Origin: Streptomyces minutiscleroticus
GTDB lineage: Bacteria; Actinomycetota; Actinomycetes; Streptomycetales; Streptomycetaceae
NCBI RefSeq assembly: GCF_014650875.1
Contig: NZ_BMVU01000001.1
Location: forward strand, 558,001 to 622,000
Direction of reading: 5' to 3'
Length of the DNA: 64,000 nt
Shown here: positions 17,861 to 27,670 of the stretch, one piece after another
How positions within the stretch are numbered: the first letter of the stretch is position 1
Layout: each line of letters begins with the position of its first letter
Made by a program: the position numbers and the translations under genes
The notes under the pieces: generated by a model
What the model was told of the DNA's origin: nothing
Seen by the model: only the letters and a program-made list of their open reading frames with translations
Databases searched by the model: none

Positions 17861-20350
17861 TCAGGCCGTGGGCGTGGTCTCCGTGGTCCCCGCGCCTCCC
17901 CGGGAGGACCGGTGCCGCAGCGCCGCCCAGCGGGTGATCACCCGGGCCCTGAGCGCCGCCCAGCGGTCGGCGACGGCCCAGACCACCCGTACGGACGAAC
18001 GCGGCAGGAGAAGTGCCCTGAGGCGGGTGCCGCGGCCCGCCGCGGCCCGCAGGGACCCGGTCACCCGGCGCACGTCGTCGGCCAGCCCCGCCTGCGGCCG
18101 CGGCCGCGGCGCGTACAGGGACTGCTCCAGCGCGGTCACCACCCGGTGCAGTGAGGCCGAGGCCGCCTCGTCCAGTCGGCCGGCCCGGGCGATCCGCGCG
18201 GCCGCGACGCGCGGCGTCAGCGACTCGTCCGGCAGGATGCCGTGGTCCCAGGCCGTGTCGGTCACCTCCTGCCACGTCGCGAGGGCCCGCCCGGCCGTCT
18301 CCCGCGCGCCGCGGTCCCGGGCCGCGGCGGCCGCCTGCGGCGACGCCGCGGTGACGGGTCCGGCCGCGCCCTGCGCGCCGCGGCCGTACGCGCCGAGCCG
18401 CACGGCCCGGACCCGTGTCCGCCACAGCAGCGGCAACAGGAGGACCACCAGCGCGAGGAGCCCGGCGGCGCTCCAGAGGGCGATCCGGAACCACGGCGGG
18501 CCGTCGTCCGTCGCGCCCACCGCCGCCTCCGGCGACTGGCTGCCGCACGGCTCGTTCAGCCGCCGCTGCGCCACCGAGCAGCTCTCGTCCGCCGACGGCG
18601 CGGCGGACGGCTCCGCGGACTCCTCCTCCGAGGGCACCGCCGGGTCCGGCACGGTGGTGCCGGACGACTGCGGCCGCGTGTACTCGGGGGTCGTGCCGCG
18701 GGTCGGGGTCGGCTCGAAACGGGTCCAGCCGACGCCCTCGAAGTACAGCTCGGGCCAGGCGTGCGCGTCCCGCAGGCCCACCGACATCGTGCCGTCCGCC
18801 TGCGCGGAGCCGGGGGTGAAGCCGACCGCCACCCGGGCGGGGATGCCGAGCGTGCGGGCCATCGCGGCCATCGAGAAGGAGAAGTGGACGCAGAAGCCCT
18901 CCTTGTCCCGCAGGAACCGCGCTATGGCCGCGGACCCGCTGCCCACCTGCACCTGCGTGTCGTAGGTGAAGCCGCCGTCCACGGAGAACCAGTCCTGCAG
19001 GTCGACCGCCCGCTCGTAGTCGTTGGCAGCCCCCTCGGTGACCTCCCGCGCCGTCTGCGCCACCACCCCCGGCAGCGACTCCGGGACCTGCGTGAACTCC
19101 CGCCGCAGGTCCGCGGGCGCCTCCGGGGCGTCGGCCAGCTGCGCCGCCGTGGGCCGCACCACCAGGCTGTCGACCGTGTACCGGGCGCCGCGCGTGTTCT
19201 GGCCGTGGTCCCCGACGAGGGTGCGGCCCACCTCCTCGTACCGCCACTGGCCGTCGATGTCGACCCGGCTGGCCGGGTACGGCATGGGCAGCCAGTCCTG
19301 CGCGTACCAGTTCGCGGCCGCGATGTTCGTGCGGATCTCCGTGCGCCGGACGTCGCCGGCGAGGCCGGGCGGGGTCGGGAAGGACTCGGGGACGTCCTTG
19401 ATGCGCCGCACGGCCGGCTTCCAGGCCGTGCCGTCGAAGTCGTCCAGGGAGACGATGCGCAGGTACAGGTCCTGGGTCTCCTCCGAGTTCGTGCGGTACG
19501 ACATGACCTCGCGGTCCTCGTCCACGTTCAGGCTGTCGCGCAGGGAGACCAGGGGGTTGACCGCGGAGATCGTGCCGCCGCCGCCCGAGCCCGTGCCGAC
19601 CCCGGCGCCCGCGCCGTCCAGCAGCCCGCCGTCGAGCGAGGGCAGGCCCAGCGGCACCACCAGCGCGATGCCGAGCGCGACGACGCCGATGCGCCGCCCG
19701 GTGCGCAGCGGCGCCGCCGTGCCGCCGGCCGGCTTCTCGGCAGGGGTGCGCGGCGCGCCGCTGAAGACGCGGCCCCACTGCGCGAGCCGGTCGCGGCCCT
19801 CCGCGAGCAGCAGCACCAGGTAGCCGACGGCAGCGAGCAGGAACCACAGCCAGCCCGCGCCGCCGTCCGACAGCCCCGCGGCCACCGAGTACAGCGCGAG
19901 CAGCGGCAGGCCGGCCGGGGCCGCGCTGCGGAACGTCACCGCCAGCGCGTCCACCGCGAGCCCGATCAGCACCACGCCGCCGACCAGCATCAGCCGGATG
20001 CCGTCGGTCAGCGGCGCCGGTATCGCGTACTGCCCGACGTCCTCCGCGCCCGTCCGCAGCAGCTCGCCGAACCGCAGGAACACGTCCGGGCCGGGCAGGA
20101 AGCCCGCGAGCGCCTGCTCGCGGGCGAAGAACAGCGTCAGCAGCAGCAGGGTGACCGCCGCCTGCGCCGCGACCGTCAGCGTCCGGGCCAGCGGCACGCG
20201 CCGCGCCGCGGCGCCCGCGCCGGTCTGCACGGCCAGCAGGAACGCCGCCTGCAGGATCCACGTCGCCGGGTCGACGAGCGGCAGCAGCGCGCACGCCGCC
20301 GCCAGTGTGGCCACCGCGGCGCACACCGCCAGCCGGGTCCGTCCGCTCAT
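17861..20350 (-). CDS. DUF3488/transglutaminase-like membrane protein (TgpA type)
   Basis: 829 aa. The N-terminal ~230 residues hold six or more membrane helices (DUF3488). A large extracytoplasmic region follows with a transglutaminase core: the nucleophile in KEGFCVHFS (near residue 488), the His in DAHAWPELYF, and FEPTPT after the third position. Another membrane helix follows (WSAAGLLALVVLLLPLLW) and then a cytoplasmic DUF4129-like tail. The ATG overlaps the DUF58 stop by 4 bp. Such proteins act with MoxR and DUF58 partners; the Cys protease or cross-linking substrate is unknown. The start after the long upstream ORF is set by the ATGA overlap. Confidence 0.93.
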   Translation of the reverse strand: MSGRTRLAVCAAVATLAAACALLPLVDPATWILQAAFLLAVQTGAGAAARRVPLARTLTVAAQAAVTLLLLTLFFAREQALAGFLPGPDVFLRFGELLRTGAEDVGQYAIPAPLTDGIRLMLVGGVVLIGLAVDALAVTFRSAAPAGLPLLALYSVAAGLSDGGAGWLWFLLAAVGYLVLLLAEGRDRLAQWGRVFSGAPRTPAEKPAGGTAAPLRTGRRIGVVALGIALVVPLGLPSLDGGLLDGAGAGVGTGSGGGGTISAVNPLVSLRDSLNVDEDREVMSYRTNSEETQDLYLRIVSLDDFDGTAWKPAVRRIKDVPESFPTPPGLAGDVRRTEIRTNIAAANWYAQDWLPMPYPASRVDIDGQWRYEEVGRTLVGDHGQNTRGARYTVDSLVVRPTAAQLADAPEAPADLRREFTQVPESLPGVVAQTAREVTEGAANDYERAVDLQDWFSVDGGFTYDTQVQVGSGSAAIARFLRDKEGFCVHFSFSMAAMARTLGIPARVAVGFTPGSAQADGTMSVGLRDAHAWPELYFEGVGWTRFEPTPTRGTTPEYTRPQSSGTTVPDPAVPSEEESAEPSAAPSADESCSVAQRRLNEPCGSQSPEAAVGATDDGPPWFRIALWSAAGLLALVVLLLPLLWRTRVRAVRLGAYGRGAQGAAGPVTAASPQAAAAARDRGARETAGRALATWQEVTDTAWDHGILPDESLTPRVAAARIARAGRLDEAASASLHRVVTALEQSLYAPRPRPQAGLADDVRRVTGSLRAAAGRGTRLRALLLPRSSVRVVWAVADRWAALRARVITRWAALRHRSSRGGAGTTETTPTA

Positions 20351-21729
20351 GAGGCACCTCCCGCCGTGCCGCCCGTGGACGCCGCGCCCACGCGCTGCTG
20401 GTCGGCCCGGCGCCACAGGTCGGCCGGCTCCGCGCCCGGAGGCACCGGCAGCGCGGTCCAGCCCGCCTCGCGCAGCATCCGCAGCCGCTCCCCGGCCGTT
20501 CCGGTCCCGTCGGGTCCGCCGTCCTGTCCGTCCGCGGCGCCGCCGCGCAGCCACGCCCCGCTGTCCAGCAGGAAGGCGATCGCCGCGCCGCTGCGCCGCC
20601 GCATCCGGGCGAGCAGGGCCGCCTGCTCCTCGTCGAGGTCGCCGAGGAAGGCCACCAGCAGCCCCTCGGTCCCGCCGCGCAGCACGTCGTACGCCCGGGA
20701 CAGGCCCGTGCCGTCGGAGTGGTCGACCACCGCGAGGGTGTCCATCAGCAGTCCCGCCGCGTCCGCCGACTCCTGGCCGGTGCCCGCGAACCCCTCGGAG
20801 CCCTCCCCGGGCACCGAACTGCCGGTGTCCGTCAGCAGCCGCACGGAGAAGCCCCGTCCCAGCATGTGCACCAGCACGGAGGCCGCGCCCGACACCGCCC
20901 ACTCGAAGGCCGAGTCGGGTCCTGCCCCCTCGAAGGCGACGGTCCGGGTGTCCAGCAGCACCGTGCAGCGGGCGCGCTGCGGCTGCTCCTCGCGGCGCAC
21001 CATCAGCTCGCCGTGGCGCGCGGTCGAGCGCCAGTGGACCCGGCGCAGGTCGTCGCCGTGCCGGTAGCCGCGCGGGATGATGTCGTCCTCGCCGGCCAGC
21101 GCCAGCGAGCGCTGCCGCCCGTCGCCGTACCCCGTGGCCTCGCCGCTCAGCCGCACCGGGGGCAGCGCCTGCACGCGGGGGACCACGGTCAGCGTGTCGT
21201 ACGTGGAGAAGGAGCGGGTCAGCTCGCACATGCCGAAGGGGTCGCCGAGCCGCAGCTGCAGCGGTCCGAGGGGGTAGCGGCCCCGCAGGTCGGAGCGGAC
21301 CCGGTAGGACACCTCGCGGCGGCCGCCCGCCTCCATCCGGTCCAGGACGAACCGGGGCCGCGGCCCCAGCACGTACGGCACCCGGTCCTGGAGCATCAGC
21401 AGGCCGGTGGGAAGCCGCGAGACGTTGTCCACGCGCAGGTGGACGCGGGCCTCGGAGCCGGCGGGCACCCGCTCGGGGGAGAGCCGGCGGCCGCCCGCGA
21501 CCCGGTAGCGGGTGCGGTGGAGCATGACCGCGCAGACCAGCGGCAGCACGGCGAGCAGCACCCCGACCCGGAGCAGGTCGCCCTGCCCCAGGACGTACGC
21601 GCAGACGGCGGCGGCCACACCGGCGGCCAGGAAGGAGCGCCCGCGGGTGGTGAGCCCGGCCAGTGCCGTGCGCAGCCCACCGCTGTCGTGCTCCCCGTCC
21701 CGGGCCGGCGGCGCCCCCGGGGCCATCAC
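20347..21729 (-). CDS. DUF58 protein (MoxR partner)
   Basis: 460 aa. Two N-terminal hydrophobic helices (about residues 28-70) precede a beta-rich region. The DUF58 signature follows: PRGYRHGDDLRRVHWRSTARHGELMVR, then a von Willebrand-like stretch (VLLDTRTV). It is the middle gene of MoxR-DUF58-transglutaminase, with 4-bp ATGA-type overlaps on both sides, so the three are translationally coupled. DUF58 proteins are thought to be clients or adaptors of MoxR ATPases. Nothing in the sequence identifies the final target. Confidence 0.92.
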   Translation of the reverse strand: MMAPGAPPARDGEHDSGGLRTALAGLTTRGRSFLAAGVAAAVCAYVLGQGDLLRVGVLLAVLPLVCAVMLHRTRYRVAGGRRLSPERVPAGSEARVHLRVDNVSRLPTGLLMLQDRVPYVLGPRPRFVLDRMEAGGRREVSYRVRSDLRGRYPLGPLQLRLGDPFGMCELTRSFSTYDTLTVVPRVQALPPVRLSGEATGYGDGRQRSLALAGEDDIIPRGYRHGDDLRRVHWRSTARHGELMVRREEQPQRARCTVLLDTRTVAFEGAGPDSAFEWAVSGAASVLVHMLGRGFSVRLLTDTGSSVPGEGSEGFAGTGQESADAAGLLMDTLAVVDHSDGTGLSRAYDVLRGGTEGLLVAFLGDLDEEQAALLARMRRRSGAAIAFLLDSGAWLRGGAADGQDGGPDGTGTAGERLRMLREAGWTALPVPPGAEPADLWRRADQQRVGAASTGGTAGGAS

Positions 21730-22796
21730 GGCCTCCGCGGCTGCTGCCGGCCGTAGGCGGGGCCGCCCCGGCCGAAGGCGAGGCCGCTCTGCTGCGGGGC
21801 GGCCGGCACCGGTGTGCGCTGCACGATCTCCTCGACGACCTGCTCGGCCGTGCGGCGGTTGAGCTGGGCCTGTGCGGTGGGCAGCAGGCGGTGCGCCAGG
21901 ACGGCCACGGCCAGCGACTGGACGTCGTCCGGCAGCGCGTACTCCCGGCCGTCCATGGCGGCGGACGCCTTCGCCGCGCGCAGCAGGTGCAGGGTGGCGC
22001 GCGGCGAGGCGCCGAGTCTGAGGTCCGGGTGGGTGCGGGTGGCGGCGACCAGGTCGACCGCGTACCTGCGGACCGGCTCGGAGACGTGGACCTCGCGGAC
22101 CGCCTCCACGAGCTTCACGATCTCGTGCGCGTGCGCCACCGGCTGGAGGTCGTCCAGCGGGGAGACGCCCCCGTGCACGTCCAGCATCTCCACCTCGGCC
22201 TCCGCGCTGGGGTAGCCGATGGAGACGCGGGCCATGAAGCGGTCGCGCTGCGCCTCCGGCAGTGGGTAGGTGCCCTCCATCTCCACCGGGTTCTGCGTGG
22301 CCACCACCATGAAGGGGCTGGGCAGTTCGTACGTCTGCCCGTCGGTGGTGACCTGGCGCTCCTCCATGGACTCCAGCAGCGCCGACTGGGTCTTGGGCGA
22401 GGCGCGGTTGATCTCGTCGCCGATCACGATCTGCGCGAAGATCGCACCCGGCTTGAACTCGAAGTCCCGGCGCTGCTGGTCCCAGATGGACACCCCGGTG
22501 ATGTCCGAGGGCAGCAGGTCGGGCGTGAACTGGATGCGCCGCACCGAGCAGTCGATGGACCGCGCCAGCGCCTTGGCGAGCATCGTCTTGCCGACGCCGG
22601 GGACGTCCTCGATCAGAAGGTGTCCCTCGGCGAGCAGCACCGTCAGGGAGAGCCGTACGACCTCGGGCTTGCCCTCGATCACCGCCTCCACCGAGGCGCG
22701 GACACGGTCCACGGTGGCGGTCAGGTCGTCCCCCACCCGTGAATATGCCCGGACGGGGGCGCCCCCATGGCTCGCCTGATCGTCATAGGTCGTCAC
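21726..22796 (-). CDS. MoxR-family AAA+ ATPase
   Basis: 356 aa. Walker A is EDVPGVGKTMLA (Lys70, Thr71), Walker B is IVIGDEINRA, and the MoxR-specific ATQNPVEMEGTYPLPEAQRDRF (sensor region) follows. A C-terminal lid is present. MoxR ATPases act as chaperones that assemble or activate metal-binding or membrane complexes. The GTG start lies after AGGAGG. First gene of the operon with DUF58 and a transglutaminase protein; promoter expected between 22797 and 23004, where I see no strong consensus. Confidence 0.95.
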   Translation of the reverse strand: MTTYDDQASHGGAPVRAYSRVGDDLTATVDRVRASVEAVIEGKPEVVRLSLTVLLAEGHLLIEDVPGVGKTMLAKALARSIDCSVRRIQFTPDLLPSDITGVSIWDQQRRDFEFKPGAIFAQIVIGDEINRASPKTQSALLESMEERQVTTDGQTYELPSPFMVVATQNPVEMEGTYPLPEAQRDRFMARVSIGYPSAEAEVEMLDVHGGVSPLDDLQPVAHAHEIVKLVEAVREVHVSEPVRRYAVDLVAATRTHPDLRLGASPRATLHLLRAAKASAAMDGREYALPDDVQSLAVAVLAHRLLPTAQAQLNRRTAEQVVEEIVQRTPVPAAPQQSGLAFGRGGPAYGRQQPRRP

Positions 22797-23004
22797 CCGG
22801 CCCTCCTCGGCCCTTCCCCGAGCCCCACGAGGAGCAGGGGGATACCCCTAACACGCGGACCGTCGCTCTGTGATGCGGACCGGCCCACCCCGAAACACGG
22901 ACACCACGCGTGGAAAGTTCCGCGTGACGCCACACCCGCATTCTTGTTGCCGTTACCGGTTCGTGTCACTCGCCTGTGGACAACTCCCGGCGAAATGCCG
23001 GGTC

Positions 23005-23562
23005 TTAGGCGCTTTGTACGGGATCGATCTCGCGCAGCCGGCCGGTCTTCACGTCGAACACGAAGCCGCGGATGTCGTCGGTGTGCAGCAGGAAGGGGGA
23101 GGTGCGCACCCGCTGCATCGACTGCCGCACGTCCTGGTCGACGTCGCGGAACGCCTCCACCGCCCAGGACGGCCGCTGCCCGACCTCCATCTCCAGCTCG
23201 TGCCGGAACTCCTCGGTCAGCGACTCCAGACCGCAGCCGGTGTGGTGGATGAGGACGACGCTGCGGGTGCCGAGCGCCCGCTGGCTGATGGTGAGGGAGC
23301 GGATCACGTCGTCGGTGACGACGCCGCCCGCGTTGCGGATGGTGTGGCAGTCGCCCAGCTCCAGGCCGAGTGCGGCGTGCAGGTCGAGCCGGGCGTCCAT
23401 GCATGCCACGACGGCGACGCGGAGCACCGGGCGGGCGTCCATGCCCGGGTCGGTGAACTCGGCGGCGTAGCGCCCGTTGGCCTCGACGAGACGGTCGGTG
23501 ACCGTACCGGCGGGGGACATGGCGTCTTCGGGCTCGGCGGGAACGGATGCAGAAGTCGTCAT
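23005..23562 (-). CDS. Beta-class carbonic anhydrase
   Basis: 185 aa, cytoplasmic. It interconverts CO2 and bicarbonate. The zinc ligands are visible: Cys54 in ACMDARLD, His107 and Cys110 in HHTGCG, with the Asp56-Arg58 dyad of beta enzymes. RNAGGVV is also conserved. The ATG at 23562 is used because it is preceded by TAACGT ending 7 nt upstream (leaderless style), while the longer frame begins in the shared promoter region. Divergent from rsmH. Shorter than typical plant-like beta enzymes but normal for actinobacterial ones. Confidence 0.92.
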   Translation of the reverse strand: MTTSASVPAEPEDAMSPAGTVTDRLVEANGRYAAEFTDPGMDARPVLRVAVVACMDARLDLHAALGLELGDCHTIRNAGGVVTDDVIRSLTISQRALGTRSVVLIHHTGCGLESLTEEFRHELEMEVGQRPSWAVEAFRDVDQDVRQSMQRVRTSPFLLHTDDIRGFVFDVKTGRLREIDPVQSA

Positions 23563-24007
23563 GCCTATGACGTTACTGGTCACACGGCCCGGCGGCCCGT
23601 CGTGAGACGGGACAAAGAACGTCAACGAGCGTTGTTGTGAGGTAACCCACAGGGTCGGCGACATCTCGCCCTTATGGGGGATTCCGGCCGTTCCGCGGCT
23701 TCGGGGCGGAGGAACCGCGACGCGCAGGCCGGTTGATTGACCGGAAGACAGGGTGGACTAAAGTGACGCGAAGCGGGAGGCGAGAGGCTCTCCCCGCGAC
23801 TGTCATCCCGGAGGGTCCGGCACACGCCGGAATCTCCCCGCGTGCGCGGTGCGTACGTACGGCTCGGCCTCCCCCGCTCCCGGTCGGCTGACGCCCTTCC
23901 CCGGCGCCGGCGGGCCGCGCCCCCTCACCGGGGGCACCTCCCGGCGCAGGCCGGGAAGGGCGGGGACCCGGCGGTGCGTACGGCCGCGCCGGACCTGAGA
24001 GGGCCAC
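23563..24007. other. Divergent control region before the dcw cluster
   Basis: 445 bp without a gene. It contains the leftward carbonic anhydrase start and the rightward dcw promoter at 23737-23764. About 240 nt of leader follow, with a CCGGCACACGCCGG hairpin near 23817-23830 and a CGTACGTACG palindrome near 23853. No mraZ homologue is encoded here. Confidence 0.6.
23737..23764 (+). promoter_or_regulatory. Candidate promoter of the dcw operon
   Basis: TTGACC (23737-23742), 16-bp spacer, TAAAGT (23759-23764). Good match to a vegetative sigma-70 type (HrdB) site. A transcript from near 23771 would have about 235 nt before rsmH. Confidence 0.65.
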
Positions 24008-25012
24008 ATGCAACGGCGCGAAGCGCTTCCTCGAGAGGGCGCCGGCGGCGGGCGGGAGGGGCAGAGCCGACACGTTCCGGTGATGCTCCAGCGGTGCCTG
24101 GACCTGCTCGCCCCCGCCCTTCAGAGGCCGGGCGCCGTCGTCGTCGACTGCACCCTCGGCCTCGGCGGCCACAGCGAGGCGCTGCTCACCCGCTTCCCCG
24201 AGGCCCGGCTCGTCGCCCTCGACCGCGACAAGGAGGCGCTGCGCCTGTCCGGGGAGCGGCTCGCCCCCTTCGGCGACCGCGCCACCCTGGTGCACGCCGT
24301 CTACGACGAGCTGCCCGACGTGCTCGCCCGGCTCGGCGTGCCGCGCGTCCAGGGCGTCCTGTTCGACCTGGGCGTCTCCTCCATGCAGCTGGACGAGGCG
24401 GACCGCGGCTTCGCGTACGCCCAGGACGCCCCCCTGGACATGCGCATGGACCAGACGACCGGCGTCAGCGCCGCCGAGGTGCTCAACACCTACCCGGCGG
24501 GCGAGCTGGTGCGGATCCTGCGGGCCTACGGCGAGGAGAAGCAGGCCAAGCGGATCGTGGGAGCGATCGTGCGGGAGCGCGAGAAGGAGCCCTTCACCAC
24601 CAGCGCCCGGCTGGTGGAGCTGATCCGCGACAGCCTGCCGCAGGCCGCCAAGCGCACCGGCGGCAACCCCGCGAAGCGCACCTTCCAGGCGCTGCGCATC
24701 GAGGTCAACGGCGAACTCGCCGTCCTGGAGCGGGCGGTCCCGGCCGCCGTGAAGGCGCTCGCCGTGGACGGCCGGATCGCCGTGCTGTCCTACCACTCGC
24801 TGGAGGACCGGCTGGTCAAGCAGGTCTTCGCGGCCGGTGCCGCCTCCACCGCGCCGCCCGGCCTGCCGGTCGTGCCCGAGCGCTACCAGCCCCGCCTGAA
24901 GCTGCTCACGCGCGGCGCCGAACTGCCCACCGAGGAAGAGGTCGCACAGAACCGCAGGGCCGCTCCGGCCCGGCTGCGCGGCGCCCAGCGCATCCGGGAG
25001 GACGCGGAGTGA
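24008..25012 (+). CDS. rsmH: 16S rRNA m4C1402 methyltransferase RsmH (MraW)
   Basis: 334 aa. It methylates N4 of C1402 in the 16S rRNA decoding centre and is a standard first gene of dcw clusters. The start region [16 protein letters not shown] motif [60 protein letters not shown] and [13 protein letters not shown] are all diagnostic. Twenty extra N-terminal residues precede HVPVM. GAGAGGGCC lies before the ATG. There are 145 nt between this stop and ftsL. Confidence 0.97.
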   Translation: MQRREALPREGAGGGREGQSRHVPVMLQRCLDLLAPALQRPGAVVVDCTLGLGGHSEALLTRFPEARLVALDRDKEALRLSGERLAPFGDRATLVHAVYDELPDVLARLGVPRVQGVLFDLGVSSMQLDEADRGFAYAQDAPLDMRMDQTTGVSAAEVLNTYPAGELVRILRAYGEEKQAKRIVGAIVREREKEPFTTSARLVELIRDSLPQAAKRTGGNPAKRTFQALRIEVNGELAVLERAVPAAVKALAVDGRIAVLSYHSLEDRLVKQVFAAGAASTAPPGLPVVPERYQPRLKLLTRGAELPTEEEVAQNRRAAPARLRGAQRIREDAE

Positions 25013-25157
25013 CGCGAGGGGGTGCGCGGGCGGCGTTCCGGAACCCCGGCACGGGACGCGCGGCCCTCGTCCGTACCGCCGGGCGCCCCGGCGCGGAGCC
25101 GGCCGTACCGGGCGGCGGGGACGCGCGCCTGTGTCCCGGACCCGCGGGGGAGGGCGC

Positions 25158-25673
25158 ATGAGCAAGGAGCCCGAGCTGAGGGGCAGGGGGGCCCGGCTCG
25201 CCCGGCTGTTCCCCGCCGCGGGCGGCCGCTCCGCCGCCCGTACGCCCTTCGTCCTGCTGGTCGTGGCGCTGCTCGGCGGCGGCCTGATCGGGCTGCTGGT
25301 GCTGAACTCCGCGCTCAGCGAGGGGTCGTTCCGCCTCGACGACCTGGAGCGGGACACCAAGAGCCTCACCGACGAGGAGCAGGCGCTGCAGCGGGACGTG
25401 GACTCCTACTCCGCCCCGGACGCCCTGCAGCGCCGCGCCCTCGAACTGGGCATGGTGCCCGGCGGCGACCCGGTCTTCCTCGACCCCGACGGCACCGTGC
25501 GCGGCGTGCCCGGCACCGCCGGCGCCGACCCGTCCTCCGTACGCCTCCCCGCGGTGCGCCCGCAGCAGATGCCGGGGTCGCTTCCCGTGCCGGACCCCGC
25601 CGGCGCGCCGTCCGGCGCCCCGGGCACCGGCACCGCCGTCCCCGCCCAGCCCCCGACCACCCCCGGCAGGTGA
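25158..25673 (+). CDS. ftsL: Cell division protein FtsL
   Basis: 171 aa. A bitopic septal protein that in other bacteria complexes with DivIC/FtsB and FtsQ and activates FtsWI. A basic cytoplasmic N-terminus and one membrane helix (TPFVLLVVALLGGGLIGLLVL) are followed by a short coiled coil (LDDLERDTKSLTDEEQALQRDVDSYSAPDALQRRALELGMVPG). A Pro-rich ~70-residue tail is not part of the usual domain. The ATG after GGGGGAGGG was chosen over the GTG 27 nt upstream. The identification rests on topology and position between rsmH and ftsI. Confidence 0.9.
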   Translation: MSKEPELRGRGARLARLFPAAGGRSAARTPFVLLVVALLGGGLIGLLVLNSALSEGSFRLDDLERDTKSLTDEEQALQRDVDSYSAPDALQRRALELGMVPGGDPVFLDPDGTVRGVPGTAGADPSSVRLPAVRPQQMPGSLPVPDPAGAPSGAPGTGTAVPAQPPTTPGR

Positions 25674-25681
25674 ACGGAACA

Positions 25682-27670
25682 GTGTCCGACAGGGAACCGC
25701 CGCGCCGCCGGGTGCCCCCGCCCGCACGGCCCGTCCGCCCCGCCACCCGGCAGCGGCCCGGTCCCGGCGCCCGTCCCGCCCGGCGCCCGTCCCGTCCGCA
25801 GGCCGGGGCCGCGCGCGGGGGGCCGCGCTCCCGCCGCCCCGGGGGCCCGCGCACCATCCGGCTCGGCAGCCCCAGGCCCCGGCTGCGGCTGGTCGGCCTC
25901 GCGCTGACGCTGGTGATGCTCGTGTTCGTGGTCAGGCTGCTCCAGGTGCAGGCCGTCGACGCCGACGCGTACGCGGCCAAGGCCGCGCAGAACCGCTACT
26001 ACACCCACACCCTGGCCGCCGAGCGCGGCGGCATCACCGACCGCAACGGCGTCGAGCTGGCGATCAGTGTGGACGCCAACGACATCACGGCCGACCCCAC
26101 GCTGTTCACGGAGAAGGCGACCGGGGTCCCGGACGCCCCGGAGCAGGCGGCCGCGCTCCTGGCGCCCATCCTCGGCGAGGACGCCGCCGACCTCGCCGCG
26201 CTGCTGCGCAAGAAGGACACCCGCTACGTCCTGCTCGCCCGCCGGCAGACCCCCGAGGTCTGGAAGCAGATCAAGGACCTGAAGGCCACCCTCGCGGCCA
26301 AGGCCACCAAGGACCCCGGAACCGTGAACGTGCTGGCCGGCGTCCTGTCCGACCCCAGCAGCAAGCGCGTGTACCCCAACGGCGACCTGGCCGCCGGGAT
26401 ACTGGGCTGGGTCAACGCCGAGGGCAAGGGCGGCGGCGGCGTCGAGCAGCAGCTGGACAAGGAGCTCGCGGGCAAGGACGGCCAGATCCGCTACGCCCAG
26501 TCAGGCGGCCGCCAGGTGCCCACGGCGGGCTCCACGGAGACCCCCGCCGTGGCCGGCTCCGACGTCGAGCTGACCCTCGACCGCGACATCCAGTGGGCCG
26601 CGCAGAACGCGATCACCGAGCAGGTGGAGAAGTCCCGGGCGGACCGCGGCTACGTGATCGTGCAGGACACCCGGACCGGCGAGATCCTCGCCATGGCGAA
26701 CTCGCCCGGCTTCGACCCCAACGACCTCTCCTCGGCCGACTCCGCCGCGCTGGGCAACGCCGCCGTCCAGGACGCCTACGAGCCCGGCTCGACCGCCAAG
26801 GTCATGTCGATGGCCGCCGTCCTGGAGGAGGGGGCCGCCACCCCCGCCACGCACGTCACCGTGCCCAACCGGCTGCACCGCGGCGACCGCCTCTTCCAGG
26901 ACGACGTCGACCACCCGACCTGGTACCTCACGCTCAACGGCGTGCTCGCCAAGTCCAGCAACATCGGCACCATCCTGGCCACCGGGCAGCTCGGCAGGAC
27001 GCAGAAGGAGGCCAACCGGGTCCTCCACTCGTACCTGCGCAAGTTCGGCATCGGAGAGAAGACCGGCCTGGACTTCCCCGGCGAGACGAAGGGCATCCTC
27101 GCGCCGCCCTCCCAGTGGTCCACCTCGCAGCAGTACACGATCCCTTTCGGCCAGGGCGTGTCCGTCAACGCGATGCAGGCGGCCTCCGTCTACTCCACCA
27201 TCGCCAACGGCGGCGTACGCGTCGAACCGACCCTCGTCCGCGGCACCAAGGGGGCCGACGGACGTTTCACCCCGGCCGACAAGCCCGAGAAGACGCGGGT
27301 CGTGAGCGAGAAGACGGCGAAGACCCTGGCCCGGATGCTGGAGTCGGTCGTGGACGACGAGGAGGGCACCGGCACCAAGGCCCGCATCCCCGGCTACCGC
27401 GTCGCGGGCAAGACCGGTACGGCGAACCGAGTGGATCCGGCCACCGGGAAGTACAAGGGCTACACGTCCTCCTTCGCCGGGTTCGCCCCCGCCGACCAGC
27501 CGCGCGTCACCGTGTACTGCGCCATCCAGAACGCCACCGAGGGCAGCTACTTCGGCGGCCAGATCTGCGGACCCGTCTACAAGGAGGTCATGGAGTTCGC
27601 GCTCAAGACCCTCCAGGTCCCGCCCACCGGCGCCGACCCCGCGAGACTGCCCGTCACCTTCAAGCCCTGA
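25682..27670 (+). CDS. ftsI: Septal peptidoglycan transpeptidase FtsI (PBP3)
   Basis: 662 aa class B penicillin-binding protein that cross-links septal peptidoglycan with FtsW. A ~75-residue Pro/Arg-rich cytoplasmic segment and one membrane helix (LVGLALTLVMLVFVVRLLQV) precede the dimerisation domain (AERGGITDRNG). The transpeptidase motifs are Ser370-Thr-Ala-Lys373, Ser425-Ser-Asn427 and Lys577-Thr-Gly-Thr580. The start is taken as GTG 25682 with AGGTGA upstream, a ribosome site that overlaps the ftsL stop; GTG 25670 is an alternative. Confidence 0.96.
   Translation: MSDREPPRRRVPPPARPVRPATRQRPGPGARPARRPSRPQAGAARGGPRSRRPGGPRTIRLGSPRPRLRLVGLALTLVMLVFVVRLLQVQAVDADAYAAKAAQNRYYTHTLAAERGGITDRNGVELAISVDANDITADPTLFTEKATGVPDAPEQAAALLAPILGEDAADLAALLRKKDTRYVLLARRQTPEVWKQIKDLKATLAAKATKDPGTVNVLAGVLSDPSSKRVYPNGDLAAGILGWVNAEGKGGGGVEQQLDKELAGKDGQIRYAQSGGRQVPTAGSTETPAVAGSDVELTLDRDIQWAAQNAITEQVEKSRADRGYVIVQDTRTGEILAMANSPGFDPNDLSSADSAALGNAAVQDAYEPGSTAKVMSMAAVLEEGAATPATHVTVPNRLHRGDRLFQDDVDHPTWYLTLNGVLAKSSNIGTILATGQLGRTQKEANRVLHSYLRKFGIGEKTGLDFPGETKGILAPPSQWSTSQQYTIPFGQGVSVNAMQAASVYSTIANGGVRVEPTLVRGTKGADGRFTPADKPEKTRVVSEKTAKTLARMLESVVDDEEGTGTKARIPGYRVAGKTGTANRVDPATGKYKGYTSSFAGFAPADQPRVTVYCAIQNATEGSYFGGQICGPVYKEVMEFALKTLQVPPTGADPARLPVTFKP

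Noticed and set aside
23563..24007. mraZ gene before rsmH
   Set aside because: No ORF with MraZ motifs exists in this gap, so the cluster begins at rsmH.
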